A stretch of DNA of 64,000 bases from Mangrovibrevibacter kandeliae (GCF_024519155.1 NZ_JANIFJ010000002.1:186001-250000); one strand, 5' to 3'. Shown: positions 41,736-51,050, counted from the stretch's first letter. Made by a program: numbers and translations. Notes: generated by a model from the sequence alone, not told the origin.

Positions 41736-42716
41736 ATGGTCCAGCTGAAAGAGATTCCCGTCCTCGTCCACCGGCGCACCAACCCCGATACGCTCGCCCG
41801 GCTCGTCGAACTCTTCGACGCCCGACTCTTCGACGGTACGGTGGAGAGCATCCCGCAGGCCGATCGCGCCGCCGTGCGCGGCATGGCGATCATGGGCAAG
41901 GTCGATGCGGCGCTGATGGACGCGCTGCCGCAGCTCGAGATCATCAGCCATTTCGGCGTCGGCTACGACGGCGTCGACGTCGCCCATGCCGTCTCGCGCG
42001 GCCTGATGGTCACCAATACGCCGGACGTCCTCAACGACGAGGTCGCCGACACCGCCGTGGGGCTCCTGCTCAACACGGTCCGCGAATTCCCGACGGCCGA
42101 ACGGCACCTGCGCGAGGGCCGCTGGACGAGCGGCGCCTACCCGCTGACGCCGATGACGCTGCGCGGGCGCAGCATCGGCATCATGGGGCTCGGTCGTATC
42201 GGGCTCGCGGTCGCCAAGCGGCTGGAGGCCTTCGGCCTGCCGATCGCCTACCACAACCGCAAGCCGCGCACGGACGTCGCCTACCGCTACCTGCCCACGC
42301 TCAAGGACCTTGCCGAGGCGGTGGACACGCTGGTCATCGTCGCGCCCGGCGGCGCGGAGACCGACAGGGCGGTGAACGCGGACATCCTGCAGGCGCTCGG
42401 GCCGAACGGCGTGCTGATCAATGTCGGGCGCGGCACCATCGTCGACGAGGAGGCGCTGGTCGAGGCCCTGGAGAGCGGCACCATCCGCGCCGCCGGCCTC
42501 GACGTCTTCGCCAGGGAGCCGCATGTGCCCGAGCGGCTGCTGGCGCTGCCGAACGCCGTGCTCCTGCCGCATGTCGCATCCGCTTCGCGCGCGACGCGCC
42601 AGGCCATGGGGCAGCTCGTCATCGACAATCTCGCCGAGTGGTTCGCGAAAGGCGAGGCCATCACGCCGGTGCCGGAGGTCTCGGCCGCCGGACACGTTGA
42701 TCGTAAGCGCGACTAA
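41736..42716 (+). CDS. D-2-hydroxyacid dehydrogenase, hydroxypyruvate/glyoxylate reductase-like
   Basis: A 326-residue NAD(P)-dependent dehydrogenase. It shows the NAD motif GIMGLGRIGLAVAKRL near residue 148, the VGRGTIVDEEALVEAL segment with the catalytic Arg region, Glu in FAREPHVPE and the catalytic His in LLPHVASAS. NR (YHNRKPR) after the Rossmann strand favours NADPH over NADH, as in plant-type hydroxypyruvate reductases. It is cotranscribed with the LacI regulator and probably reduces glyoxylate, hydroxypyruvate or a related keto acid. Confidence 0.9.
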   Translation: MVQLKEIPVLVHRRTNPDTLARLVELFDARLFDGTVESIPQADRAAVRGMAIMGKVDAALMDALPQLEIISHFGVGYDGVDVAHAVSRGLMVTNTPDVLNDEVADTAVGLLLNTVREFPTAERHLREGRWTSGAYPLTPMTLRGRSIGIMGLGRIGLAVAKRLEAFGLPIAYHNRKPRTDVAYRYLPTLKDLAEAVDTLVIVAPGGAETDRAVNADILQALGPNGVLINVGRGTIVDEEALVEALESGTIRAAGLDVFAREPHVPERLLALPNAVLLPHVASASRATRQAMGQLVIDNLAEWFAKGEAITPVPEVSAAGHVDRKRD

Positions 42717-42796
42717 CGATCTGCGGCGGGTTGGAAAGCTTCGGTTAACCCTCTGTTCCTAAAGATTGGTGAACGAAACCCGCACGGAGCTGTAGG

Positions 42797-43243
42797 ATGA
42801 AGTTCGCCGTGATCGCGCTGGCCGTCGGATGCGCCGGTACGGCTCTCGCCGCAAACATCCAGGGCGCCGCCATCACGCCCGGCGAGGGCCTTGCGACCGT
42901 CATCACCGACGACACCGCCACCGGCAGCGTGTCGGCCGCCCCGGCCCGTCCGGTGGCGTCCGAGGCGCTGCGCGTCATCGACATGCGCAGCGGCGCGAGC
43001 TGCAAGCTGGCGCAGGACCGCGCGCTCGGCCCGGAGCTGAAGCCGGTGCCGATGAACCCCGACTGCGCCGCGACGCCGGAGCTGAAGGCGGTCGTCTACT
43101 GGAAGAAGACCGAGGACGGCGTGCTGGTCATGGCCGACGCCGGCGGCCAGCCGGTCATCGAGTTCGTGCCCGGCGACGGGGTGCTCTACGAGTCGCAGTC
43201 ACCGGCAAGCGCCCTCCTGACCATCGTGCCCGCCCGGAGCTGA
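42797..43243 (+). CDS. Secreted AprI/Inh-like small protein
   Basis: A 148-residue protein with a Sec signal peptide (MKFAVIALAVGCAGTALA). The mature part has two cysteines about 20 residues apart (GASCKL and DCAATP), then VVYWKKTEDGVLVMADAGGQ and a final beta segment. This resembles the lipocalin-like barrel of the AprI/Inh metalloprotease inhibitors, which bear one disulfide. No serralysin-type protease is encoded in the window. The family call is tentative; a secreted single-domain protein is secure. Confidence 0.65.
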   Translation: MKFAVIALAVGCAGTALAANIQGAAITPGEGLATVITDDTATGSVSAAPARPVASEALRVIDMRSGASCKLAQDRALGPELKPVPMNPDCAATPELKAVVYWKKTEDGVLVMADAGGQPVIEFVPGDGVLYESQSPASALLTIVPARS

Positions 43244-43269
43244 ACCCGCGGCGCGACCAGCGGCGGCCG

Positions 43270-43938
43270 TCAGCGCAGCTCCGCCAGCCGGCGGCGCTGC
43301 CGGCCCGCGGCATCGAAGTTGTCCGGCGCGAGCCAGGCCTCGAACGCCCGCTCCAGCGCCGGCCATTCCGTGTCGATGATTGAGAACCAGGCGGTGTCGC
43401 GGTTGCGGCCCTTCACCACCATGTGCTGGCGGAAGACGCCCTCGAAGCGGAAGCCGAGCCGGTCGGCGGCACGGCGCGACGGCTCGTTCTCGCTGTCGCA
43501 CTTCCACTCGTAGCGCCGATAGCCGAGCTCGCCGAAGACCCGGCGCATCAGCAGGAAGAAGGCCTCCGTCGCGGCGCGACTCTTCGCGAGGCCCGGACCG
43601 AGGCAGATATGGCCGATCTCGGTGACGCCATTGGCGGCGTCGGTGCGCATCAGCGCGGCGACACCCTCGGCGCGTCCGCTCGCCTTCGGCACCACGACGT
43701 GGAAGCGGATGTCCGGGCCGAGATAGACCCGCCGCGCCATCGCCAGGAACGCCCCGCGGTCGGCGAAGGGGCCGTAGCCGAGATAGCGCCAGAGACCGTC
43801 CTCGGCCTGCGCAAACGACTCCCACAGCGCCTCGAAATGGCGTTCGTCGGTGACCGGCTCGACCCGTACGGTGTCGCCCTCGAGGGGGTCGAGGCCTGGC
43901 GAGGGCCGCGGCGTCCATGACCCGAGATCGGCGCTCAT
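43270..43938 (-). CDS. GNAT family N-acetyltransferase (RimJ/RimL type)
   Basis: A 222-residue GNAT enzyme. The acetyl-CoA region is GVTEIGHICLGPGLAKSRAATEAFFLLMR (cited in parts) near residue 105, and the RimJ-type GYRRYEWKCDSENEPSRRAADRLGFRFEGVFR block follows near residue 145. Relatives acetylate ribosomal proteins or small amines. It comes after the esterase lipoprotein gene in the same direction, with a 4-base overlap between that gene's stop and this start. Confidence 0.9.
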   Translation of the reverse strand: MSADLGSWTPRPSPGLDPLEGDTVRVEPVTDERHFEALWESFAQAEDGLWRYLGYGPFADRGAFLAMARRVYLGPDIRFHVVVPKASGRAEGVAALMRTDAANGVTEIGHICLGPGLAKSRAATEAFFLLMRRVFGELGYRRYEWKCDSENEPSRRAADRLGFRFEGVFRQHMVVKGRNRDTAWFSIIDTEWPALERAFEAWLAPDNFDAAGRQRRRLAELR

Positions 43939-44807
43939 GCGTGCTCCTTCAGGAAGGCGAGGACACGATCGCGGATCGACCGCGCGCCAAGGGGAAGCGC
44001 CGTCGCGAGAGACGTGATCGCACCCACATGGTCGACGCCCGGCACGATCACCAGCTCCACGGAGCCGCCGGCCCGCGTCACCTTCTCGGCGAGCGAGCGG
44101 CTGTTGCGCGGGTCGACCGTCGTGTCCGCATCGCCCGCGATCAGCAGCATCGGCGGCTCGCCGCCGTCGACGAAGTTCACCGGCTGGCTCGCCGCGCGCG
44201 TCGCAGGCGGGAAGATCTTCTTGTAGCGCTCGTCGGTGAGCGGCAGGAAGTCGTAGGGGCCGGCGAGCCCGATGAAACCCGCAAGGGCGTGGGCGCGCAG
44301 GCCGGCGTCGCGCAGGTAGTGGTCGTCGGTCGCGAGCAGCCCGGCGATCTCGGCGCCCGCCGAGTGGCCCATCAGGAACAGCGGGTGACGGCCGGCGGCG
44401 AACCCTTCGCGGCCGGCTGCCGCGGCCTTCGCCACGGCCGCCGTCGCCCGTGCGGCGTCGTCGACGAACGCCGGAAAGGTGACATTCGGATAGAGCCGGT
44501 AGTTCGGGATGGCGACGGCGTAGCCGCGGCTCGCCAGCGACTGACCGACGAAGCGGTAGAGATCCTTCGACCCCGTGTCCCAGCTGCCGCCATGCACGAA
44601 GACGACGACGGACGTGGTCGGCCCGGCCTCATTCGGCAGATAGAGGTCGTAGCGGGCACGCTCGCCCTCGCCATAGGCGAGGTCGCGGGTGAGCGTGTAG
44701 CCGGCGCGGCTGGTGATGGCGTTGAGGAGCCCGGCACCCGAACAGGAGGCGAGCGCGGCGAGGGCCGCGAAAACACCAGCGAGCACCGCCCGTCGCCGCG
44801 TCGTCAA
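43935..44807 (-). CDS. Alpha/beta hydrolase lipoprotein (BD-FAE-like esterase)
   Basis: A 290-residue esterase with a probable lipoprotein signal peptide (residues 1-22, lipobox LASC). The oxyanion motif is VVVFVHGGSWDTGSKDLY near residue 68, the nucleophile sits in LMGHSAGAEIAGLLATDD and the acid and base lie in AGDADTTVDPRNS and VPGVDHVGA. It resembles the kynurenine formamidase/feruloyl-esterase-like hydrolases. Membrane anchoring suggests action on an extracytoplasmic ester. The stop overlaps the GNAT start by 4 bases. Confidence 0.87.
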   Translation of the reverse strand: MTTRRRAVLAGVFAALAALASCSGAGLLNAITSRAGYTLTRDLAYGEGERARYDLYLPNEAGPTTSVVVFVHGGSWDTGSKDLYRFVGQSLASRGYAVAIPNYRLYPNVTFPAFVDDAARATAAVAKAAAAGREGFAAGRHPLFLMGHSAGAEIAGLLATDDHYLRDAGLRAHALAGFIGLAGPYDFLPLTDERYKKIFPPATRAASQPVNFVDGGEPPMLLIAGDADTTVDPRNSRSLAEKVTRAGGSVELVIVPGVDHVGAITSLATALPLGARSIRDRVLAFLKEHA

Positions 44808-44865
44808 TCCGTGGCGCCCCTGCGCCGCGCCATGCTTTGCCTATCGTTCAGGCTGGCGACCTGTC

Positions 44866-45516
44866 TCATGCGTGGATCTGCGCCCGCAGGGTGCTCGCCT
44901 CGCGCGCGAGCGCCGTGATCTCCTCGAAGCGGCCGGCCGCGACCATGTCCTTCGGCGCGACCCAGGAACCGCCGACGCAGACGACGTTCGGCAGCGTCAG
45001 ATACTGCTGGACGTTCGCCGGCGAAACACCGCCGGTCGGGCAGAAGCGGATCGACTGGAACACCGGCGCCAGCGCCTTGAGATAGGCGACGCCGCCAAGT
45101 TGCTCGGCCGGAAAGAACTTCAGGACCTCGTAGCCCTCCTCCAGCATCGACATCAGCTCGCTCGGGGTCGCCGCGCCGGGCAGCAGCGGCACGACGCTGC
45201 CCGCCGCATGATCGAGGAGGTCAATGGTCGCGCCGGGAGAAACGATGAACTTCGCGCCCGCCTCCTCGGCGTCGTCGAACTGGTCGGTCGTGAGGATCGT
45301 GCCGGCGCCGCAGATCGCCTCCGGCACCTCCTGGCTGACCGCCTTGATGGCATCGATCGCGGCATCGGTGCGCAGCGTGATTTCGATGGCCGGCAGGCCG
45401 CCCGCGGCGAGCGCGCGCGCGAGCTTCACGGCGTCGGCGGCACTGTCGACGGCAACGACCGGAATGACCGGCTGGCCCGTCAGAATCTCGAGAAGGTCTT
45501 CGGCATTCTGGGTCAT
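44866..45516 (-). CDS. eda: KDPG/KHG aldolase
   Basis: A 216-residue class I aldolase that splits 2-keto-3-deoxy-6-phosphogluconate into pyruvate and glyceraldehyde 3-phosphate (Entner-Doudoroff pathway). The conserved core is IEITLRTDAAIDAI (catalytic Glu), GAGTILTTDQFDDAEEAGA, FIVSPG, and the Schiff-base lysine region EVLKFFPAEQLGG. The ATG at 45516 follows a purine-rich GGAG. It lies 65 bases downstream of otsA on the same strand and may be read with it. Confidence 0.93.
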   Translation of the reverse strand: MTQNAEDLLEILTGQPVIPVVAVDSAADAVKLARALAAGGLPAIEITLRTDAAIDAIKAVSQEVPEAICGAGTILTTDQFDDAEEAGAKFIVSPGATIDLLDHAAGSVVPLLPGAATPSELMSMLEEGYEVLKFFPAEQLGGVAYLKALAPVFQSIRFCPTGGVSPANVQQYLTLPNVVCVGGSWVAPKDMVAAGRFEEITALAREASTLRAQIHA

Positions 45517-45581
45517 GGGAGGCTCCGGAAGAGTCGACGCGGGACCCGACTTAAAGCGTTTCGTCCCACGGCGGAAGCCGG

Positions 45582-47003
45582 TCAGATCCTGGCCGTGGCG
45601 AAGTCGGAGGCGCTGCCGGTGCCGCTCGCTTCCAGGAGCGCCAGGAAGCTGTCGCACCAGTGCTCGGCGGTGAGGCTGAACACCGTCCGGCGCATCGATT
45701 GCCAGCGCTGCACCCGCTCGGCCTGGGGCATGTTGAGCGCACGCTGCAGGGCACGTGCGACGTCGTCGGCCGAGTAGGGGTTGACGATCAGCGCGTCGCG
45801 CAGCTCGGCTGCCGCGCCCGCGAAGCGCGACAGGATCAGGACGCCGGGATCGGTCGGATCCTGCGCGGCGACATATTCCTTGGCGACGAGGTTCATGCCG
45901 TCGCGCAGCGGCGTCACCATGCACACCCGGGCGGCGCGGTAGATGCCGGCGAGTGCGCGGCGGGTGAAGCCGCGGGTCATGATCTGGATCGGCGTCCAGT
46001 CGAGCGTGGCAAAGCGGCCGTTGAGGTTGCCCGCGAGCTTCTCGAGGTCGGCCCGCAGGTCGACATAGGCCTCCAGCTCGGAGCGCGACAGCGGCGCAAC
46101 CTGCAGAAACTGCACGTTGCCGCGATTTTCCGGATAGTCCTCGAGCAGCCGCTCGAAGCCGCGAAACCGCTCGAGGATGCCCTTGGAATAGTCGAGCCGG
46201 TCGACCCCGACGATCTGGTGGCGGCCATGCGAGATGTCGCGCACCATGTCCTCGTGCTCACCCGCCTCGGCCGACGCGGCGAACTCGGCGAAGCCGTCCG
46301 CATCGATGCCGATCGGGAAGGTGCCGACGCGCACCCGGCGATCGGACACCTGGACGAGGCCGCCGTCGATCTCCTCTCCCCCCAGTTCCTGAACGCAGAA
46401 CGCGACGAAGTTGCGCCGGTCCGCTTCGGTCTGGAAGCCGACGACGTCGTAGGCGAGCATCGAACGGACCACGTCGTGGCTCGCCGGCAGCGCCGTGAAC
46501 ATCTCCGGCGGGCAGAAGGGGATGTGCAGGAAGAAGCCGATGCGGCCCTTGAAGCCGCACTGGCGCAGCTCCGAGCCGAGATAGAAGAAGTGGTAGTCGT
46601 GCACCCAGACGACGTCGTCCTCGCGCAGGAGCGGTGCGAGGCGGGCGGCGAAGCGCTGGTTGACCGAGCGATAGGCGCGGTCCGAGTCGCGGTCGAACTC
46701 GGCGATGTCGAGCCGGTAGTGCAGCAGCGGCCAGAGCGACCGGTTGGCATAGCCGAGATAGAAGCCGTTCACGTCCTCCTCGGTCAGGTCGATCGTCACC
46801 AGCGAGGTGTGGCCGTGCTCCTCGGTTCGCGCCTCGCGGAAGGTGCCCTGATCGGAGGTCTCGCCGCTCCAGCCGAACCAGACGCCGCCGCGCCGGCGCA
46901 GCGCATCCGCGAGCCCGACGGCGAGGCCGCCGGCCTTGCCCTCGTCGCTCAGCGGCCCGACGCGATTCGACACGACGACCAGTCGACCCTTCCCCTCAGC
47001 CAT
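45582..47003 (-). CDS. otsA: Trehalose-6-phosphate synthase
   Basis: A 473-residue GT20 glycosyltransferase that joins UDP-glucose and glucose 6-phosphate. It shows the N-terminal [45 protein letters not shown], the [10 protein letters not shown] donor motif and the C-terminal [17 protein letters not shown]. The ATG at 47003 is preceded by GGGAGGAG. It lies 78 bases downstream of otsB, forming a trehalose operon for osmotic or desiccation stress. The length is normal for proteobacterial OtsA. Confidence 0.95.
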   Translation of the reverse strand: MAEGKGRLVVVSNRVGPLSDEGKAGGLAVGLADALRRRGGVWFGWSGETSDQGTFREARTEEHGHTSLVTIDLTEEDVNGFYLGYANRSLWPLLHYRLDIAEFDRDSDRAYRSVNQRFAARLAPLLREDDVVWVHDYHFFYLGSELRQCGFKGRIGFFLHIPFCPPEMFTALPASHDVVRSMLAYDVVGFQTEADRRNFVAFCVQELGGEEIDGGLVQVSDRRVRVGTFPIGIDADGFAEFAASAEAGEHEDMVRDISHGRHQIVGVDRLDYSKGILERFRGFERLLEDYPENRGNVQFLQVAPLSRSELEAYVDLRADLEKLAGNLNGRFATLDWTPIQIMTRGFTRRALAGIYRAARVCMVTPLRDGMNLVAKEYVAAQDPTDPGVLILSRFAGAAAELRDALIVNPYSADDVARALQRALNMPQAERVQRWQSMRRTVFSLTAEHWCDSFLALLEASGTGSASDFATARI

Positions 47004-47081
47004 CAACCTGCTGCTCCTCCCTGCATTCTCATCTGTGTCCGGCAGACCTGCCGGCCCGTTCGTCGCCGCCTGCGGCTGCCG

Positions 47082-47804
47082 TCATGCCCCGGCCAGCCAG
47101 CGGTGGACGCCGGCGACGTCCGGCAACCGATACTCCGCGACGCTTTCGGCCCTGCCGACCTTGATCGACACGCCGCCCGCCTCCCGCACGTGGCGGAGCG
47201 CGAACTCGTCCGTGGTGTCGTCGCCGACATAGACCGGCACCCGGCCTTCGAACGGCGCATCCTGCATCAGCGCCGCGAGGGCCTTGCCCTTGTCCATCCC
47301 GGCCGGATGGACCTCGACGATATGATCGCCGTTCATGACGGACAGATCGTCGCGGCGCGCGATCGCCTCGGCCATGATGTCGCGGGCCTGCTCCTGGAGC
47401 TCCGGCGCGGTCCGGTAGTGCAGCACCAGTGCGGTGCCCTTGTCCTCGAGCTTGAGACGCGGTTCGGCCGCCAGCGGCGCGGCGAGCGCCCGCCGCACCG
47501 CGTCGAGCGTCTCGGGTCCGGCAAGGCGCTCTGTCTCGGCCCCCGGCGCCGGGCGCCGTTCGAGCCCGTGCACGCCGGCTGCCGCGAAGGCGAGCGGGCT
47601 GAGGAAGCCGTCGAGATCCTCGATGCGCCGGCCACTGACGATGGCGAGTGCGCCTCCCAGCGCCGGCTGAAGCTCGGTCAGTCGCGCGAGCGCTGCTGGC
47701 TCGATGCGAACGGCCTTCGGATCGTCGACGAGCGCGACGAGCGTGCCGTCGAAGTCCAGGAAGAGCGCGTGGCGGCTCGCATCGATGGGTGGCGGCGTCG
47801 GCAT
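47082..47804 (-). CDS. otsB: Trehalose-6-phosphate phosphatase
   Basis: A 240-residue HAD phosphatase completing trehalose synthesis. Motif I is LFLDFDGTLVALVDDP at residues 14-29, motif II is VSGRRIEDLDGFL, the cap contains GVHGLERR, and the metal-binding motif IV is VYVGDDTTDEFA. The ATG at 47804 gives MPTPPPIDASRHALFL. It precedes otsA. A 90-base gap separates it from the upstream dadA stop, so it may have its own promoter or be read through from dadA. Confidence 0.94.
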   Translation of the reverse strand: MPTPPPIDASRHALFLDFDGTLVALVDDPKAVRIEPAALARLTELQPALGGALAIVSGRRIEDLDGFLSPLAFAAAGVHGLERRPAPGAETERLAGPETLDAVRRALAAPLAAEPRLKLEDKGTALVLHYRTAPELQEQARDIMAEAIARRDDLSVMNGDHIVEVHPAGMDKGKALAALMQDAPFEGRVPVYVGDDTTDEFALRHVREAGGVSIKVGRAESVAEYRLPDVAGVHRWLAGA

Positions 47805-47893
47805 AACGGAACCCAAGATAGCGGCAGCGGCCGCCCTGCCAACCCTCGGCGGCCGTTCCGGGCCCCCGGCTTCGACAGCCGGCGGCCGATTGC

Positions 47894-49195
47894 TCAGGCC
47901 GTCTGCGCGGCGGCGCCGGCCGGCGCCTCCGCTGCCGACCCGGCGACGGGCCGCCGGATGCGGCCGGCGAACGCCTCGGCGACCTCGGCGGAAATCATCT
48001 CGGCGGTGATCGCCGACAGCGTCCAGCCGAGATGGCCGTGGCCGGTGTTGTAGAAGACGCCCGGTGCGCGACCGCGACCCACCCGCGGCAGCATGTCCGG
48101 CATCATCGGCCGCAGACCGGCCCATGGGACGATCGAGGCGGTCGACACGCCGGGGAAGCGCGTGCGGCACCAGGCCGTCAGCGGCTCGATGCGGGACTGG
48201 CGAATGTCGCGGTTCTCGCCGGCGAACTCCGCCGTGCCTGCGATGCGCAGGCGCCCGAGGCCGAGCCGGCTGGTGACGATCTTGGCCTTGTCGTCGAGGA
48301 GGCTGACCCAGGGCGCCGAGGCCTGGCTCTCCTCGTCCTGCAGGTTCACCGTCACCGAATAGCCCTTCACCGGGTAGACGTTGACGCGATCGCCGAGCTG
48401 GGCGGCGAGCTTGCGGCTGCCGACGCCGGCGCAGACGACGACCGAGTCGAACCGTCGGACGTCGGCGGCGGCGCTGTCGTCGGTGGCGTCGAGCCACTCG
48501 ACCGACACGCCGTCCTCGCCATGCCGCACGCGCTCCACCCGGGCGTCATGAACGAACTGCACGCCGCGACGCTTCGCCGCCTCGGCGAGGCCGCGGGTGT
48601 ATTTGTGGATGTCGCCCGTGAAGTCGGAGGGCGTGAAGAAGCCGCCGTGGAAGCGGCCGTGCACGTTCGGCTCGACCGCCGCGATCTCGTCCGCCGCCAG
48701 CTCGCGCCGCTCCAGCCCGGCCTCGGCGTAGAGGCGGCTCACCTCCTGCGCATGCTCGAACTCGCTCTTGGATTCGTAGACGTGGAGGATGCCGCGCTTC
48801 TCGCAGTCGAAGTCGAAGCCCTCGGCTTCGGCCATGCCGAGCAGGTGCTCGCGCGCCGCAATGGCGAGCTGCGCGGTGCGGATCGTGTTCTCGCGGTAGT
48901 GCCGGGCCGCCGCGACGAACTCCAGCATCCAGGACAGCTTGTGCCAGGTCGGGGTCGGGTGAACGAGAAGCGGCGCGTCCTTGCGCAGCATCCACTTCAG
49001 GCCCTTCAGGAACGTCGCAGGCGAGTTCCAGACCTCGGCATTGGAGGCCGACAGCTGGCCGCCGTTGGCGAAGGAGGTCTCCATTGCGGCGTAGGGCTGG
49101 CGGTCGAAGACCGTCACCTCGAAGCCGCGGAGGGCGAGCTTGTAAGCGGTGGTCACGCCGGTAATGCCGGCGCCGAGAACTGCAACAGAGGTCAC
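47894..49195 (-). CDS. dadA: D-amino acid dehydrogenase-like FAD oxidoreductase, under a glycine riboswitch
   Basis: A 433-residue DadA-type flavoprotein of the DAAO/glycine-oxidase-like fold. The FAD motif VAVLGAGITGVTTAYKLALRG starts at residue 4 (cited in part), the segment ETSFANGGQLSASNAEVWN is typical of DadA, and the C-terminal PRVGRGRAPGVFYNTGHGHLGWT closes the FAD site. It oxidises D-amino acids or glycine at the membrane. The GTG at 49195 has GGAAGGA five bases upstream. The leader carries a tandem glycine riboswitch, indicating induction by glycine. Confidence 0.9.
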   Translation of the reverse strand: MTSVAVLGAGITGVTTAYKLALRGFEVTVFDRQPYAAMETSFANGGQLSASNAEVWNSPATFLKGLKWMLRKDAPLLVHPTPTWHKLSWMLEFVAAARHYRENTIRTAQLAIAAREHLLGMAEAEGFDFDCEKRGILHVYESKSEFEHAQEVSRLYAEAGLERRELAADEIAAVEPNVHGRFHGGFFTPSDFTGDIHKYTRGLAEAAKRRGVQFVHDARVERVRHGEDGVSVEWLDATDDSAAADVRRFDSVVVCAGVGSRKLAAQLGDRVNVYPVKGYSVTVNLQDEESQASAPWVSLLDDKAKIVTSRLGLGRLRIAGTAEFAGENRDIRQSRIEPLTAWCRTRFPGVSTASIVPWAGLRPMMPDMLPRVGRGRAPGVFYNTGHGHLGWTLSAITAEMISAEVAEAFAGRIRRPVAGSAAEAPAGAAAQTA

Positions 49196-49208
49196 AAGCG
49201 ATCCTTCC

Positions 49209-49227
49209 GGCCCGCTTTCCACGGGCC
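49209..49227 (-). promoter_or_regulatory. Hairpin next to the dadA ribosome-binding site
   Basis: On the minus strand GGCCCG-TGGAAAG-CGGGCC forms a 6-base-pair stem whose 3' side touches the GGAAGGA ribosome-binding site at 49201-49207. It lies between the glycine aptamers and the GTG start and may be the expression platform, acting on translation. There is no T-run, so it is not an intrinsic terminator. Confidence 0.4.
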
Positions 49228-49238
49228 TGTCCTTGTGC

Positions 49239-49418
49239 CCCCTCCGTCATGGGCCTGAGAGCTTCGCGGACCGGCGGTCACCGCCTGTCGCGCTTTCTCC
49301 TTCGGCGGACGGGCGAACCGTCACTCTTCGGAGTCCGACTGCGTCGCGCGGTCCTTTTGCCTGAGAGTTTCCGGGGCGGTTGCTCCTTCGGCGCCGGCGA
49401 ACCGGTCTCTCCCGCATG
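49239..49418 (-). ncRNA. Tandem glycine riboswitch (two aptamers) upstream of dadA
   Basis: Read on the minus strand, two successive glycine-aptamer signatures appear. The first begins with GGGAGAGACC near 49413, continues with CCGAAGGAGCAA and ends in AACTCTCAGGCAAAAGGACC (near 49351). The second has CCGAAGGAGAAA near 49297 and AGCTCTCAGGCCCATGAC near 49247. The conserved CCGAAGG and CTCTCAGGC elements in duplicate, joined by a short linker, define the cooperative tandem class. Such elements usually switch on glycine cleavage or oxidation genes; here the target is dadA. Confidence 0.93.
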
Positions 49419-49562
49419 CGACGCCCCTCCATACCGAATGACCGTTTTGGAGGCAAGGTCACCGGAGAGGCACACAAAGGAAAATGCGGCGACGGGGTAA
49501 AGGCTTGCCGAACAGGGAGGACCCCCCGCGCCGACGCTGCAGCATCGATCCGGAGCGCGGCC

Positions 49563-51050
49563 TCAGGCGGCCAGCGCGATCTCCGGCACGAAGTCGCGCA
49601 CCCGCGCCATGTCCTCGTTGAACAGCGCCGTCTCGCGCTTCTGCGCCTCGGGATCGGGCAGGCGCAGGATGTAGGAGGGATGCACGGTGACGAGGAGCTT
49701 CGTGGTTTCCGTCAGGTCGATCAGCTTCGAGCGCGTCGCCTTGATCGTCACCGTCTTGCCGAGCACGGCCGCCGCCGCCGTCGCGCCGAGCGCCACCACG
49801 AGCTTCGGCCGCACGAACTCGCGCTCGAGGTCGAGCCACCAGCGGCAGGCCCGCACCTCGCCCATGTCCGGCTTCTGGTGGATGCGCCGCTTGCCGCGCG
49901 GCACGAACTTGAAGTGCTTCACCGCATTCGTCACGTAAGCCTGGGTGCGATCGACCCCGGCCACCGCCAGCGCCTGATCGAAGACCTTGCCGGCCGGACC
50001 AACGAAGGGCTCGCCGGCCAGGTCCTCCTGATCACCGGGCTGTTCGCCGACGAAGAACACCGGCGCGTTCCGCGGTCCCTTGCCGAACACGGTCTGCGTC
50101 GCCGGCTCCCACAAGTCGCAGGCCTTGCAGTGCAGCGCCTGGGCCCGCGCTTCGTCGAGGTCCTCGGGCCGCCGGTTCGCGCCATAGGCCGCATAGTCTG
50201 GGGCTCCACCTGTCACCATCGTGCGCTCCTGGGTTCGCTGATGCCGGATCGAGGGGAGCGTCGGCGCGTTCGCCAGCATCCGCGCCTCGGCCGCGCCAGC
50301 GCCGCGGATCAGCGGCTCGATCAGCTCGGCCTCCGGCAGGTTGCGCCAGTACTTCTTCGGCATCTCGGCCTGCATCGCCTTCGGCTTCAGGCGCGCCGGG
50401 TTGAAGATCGAGCCGTAATAGGTGAGCCAGAGCGCCTCCATGTCGTCGTCCCGCGGCCGGTCCTCGCGCCGGGCGCCGGGGCCGAAGGCGAGCTCGCCAC
50501 CATCCCACGACACCGAGCGCTCCGGCGTCAGGATCGTCCAGCGCATGCCGGCGAAGCGGCGCATGAAGAAGGGCGCGGTGCGTTCGACGATATGGTGCTC
50601 GGGTTCGAACCAGGCGATGTAGTGCCGTTCGCCGTCCGGATCCTCCACCTCCCGGAAGCGGACGAAGGCGTGCATCTTGTGCTCGTCGCGTCGCACCGCC
50701 TTTTCCATCTCGCGGGCGCGCTGCACGTCCGGATCCGAAGCGACGTCCAGCAGGTGCTTGTCGGCCTGCAGGCGCCACAGCAGGCGATAGGCGAGGCCGA
50801 AGCGCTCGGGATCACTGTGGCAGAGGATCGTCTCGGCGAGGCTGGGGAAGGCGCGCGGCACCGTCGGTTGCCTCGCATCCGCCGGCGGCTCGGGCAACGG
50901 TTCGGCGAACAGCGGCGGGGTCTCGCCCTCCGGCACGAACACCATGTGTTCCGGCGCGACGCCGAGCGCCAGCGCCGTGCGGGCGGCCGCGCGCCAGCCG
51001 CCGAAGTCGGCGGGGGACGAGATCGTAGCGTGATAGGACTGGCGCATCAT
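49563..51050 (-). CDS. UdgX-family uracil-DNA glycosylase fused to a DUF4130 domain
   Basis: A 495-residue two-domain protein. Residues 1 to about 270 are the DUF4130 (TIGR03915) domain with no assigned activity. The rest is a family-4-like uracil-DNA glycosylase: CKACDLW iron-sulfur cysteines, VFFVGEQPGDQEDLAGEPFVGPAGK, and the UdgX hallmark KRRIHQ near residue 390, whose His forms a covalent bond with uracil sites. VTVHPSYILRLPD is the C-terminal active-site part. It lies 130 bases downstream of a radical-SAM gene that usually accompanies it. Confidence 0.9.
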   Translation of the reverse strand: MMRQSYHATISSPADFGGWRAAARTALALGVAPEHMVFVPEGETPPLFAEPLPEPPADARQPTVPRAFPSLAETILCHSDPERFGLAYRLLWRLQADKHLLDVASDPDVQRAREMEKAVRRDEHKMHAFVRFREVEDPDGERHYIAWFEPEHHIVERTAPFFMRRFAGMRWTILTPERSVSWDGGELAFGPGARREDRPRDDDMEALWLTYYGSIFNPARLKPKAMQAEMPKKYWRNLPEAELIEPLIRGAGAAEARMLANAPTLPSIRHQRTQERTMVTGGAPDYAAYGANRRPEDLDEARAQALHCKACDLWEPATQTVFGKGPRNAPVFFVGEQPGDQEDLAGEPFVGPAGKVFDQALAVAGVDRTQAYVTNAVKHFKFVPRGKRRIHQKPDMGEVRACRWWLDLEREFVRPKLVVALGATAAAAVLGKTVTIKATRSKLIDLTETTKLLVTVHPSYILRLPDPEAQKRETALFNEDMARVRDFVPEIALAA

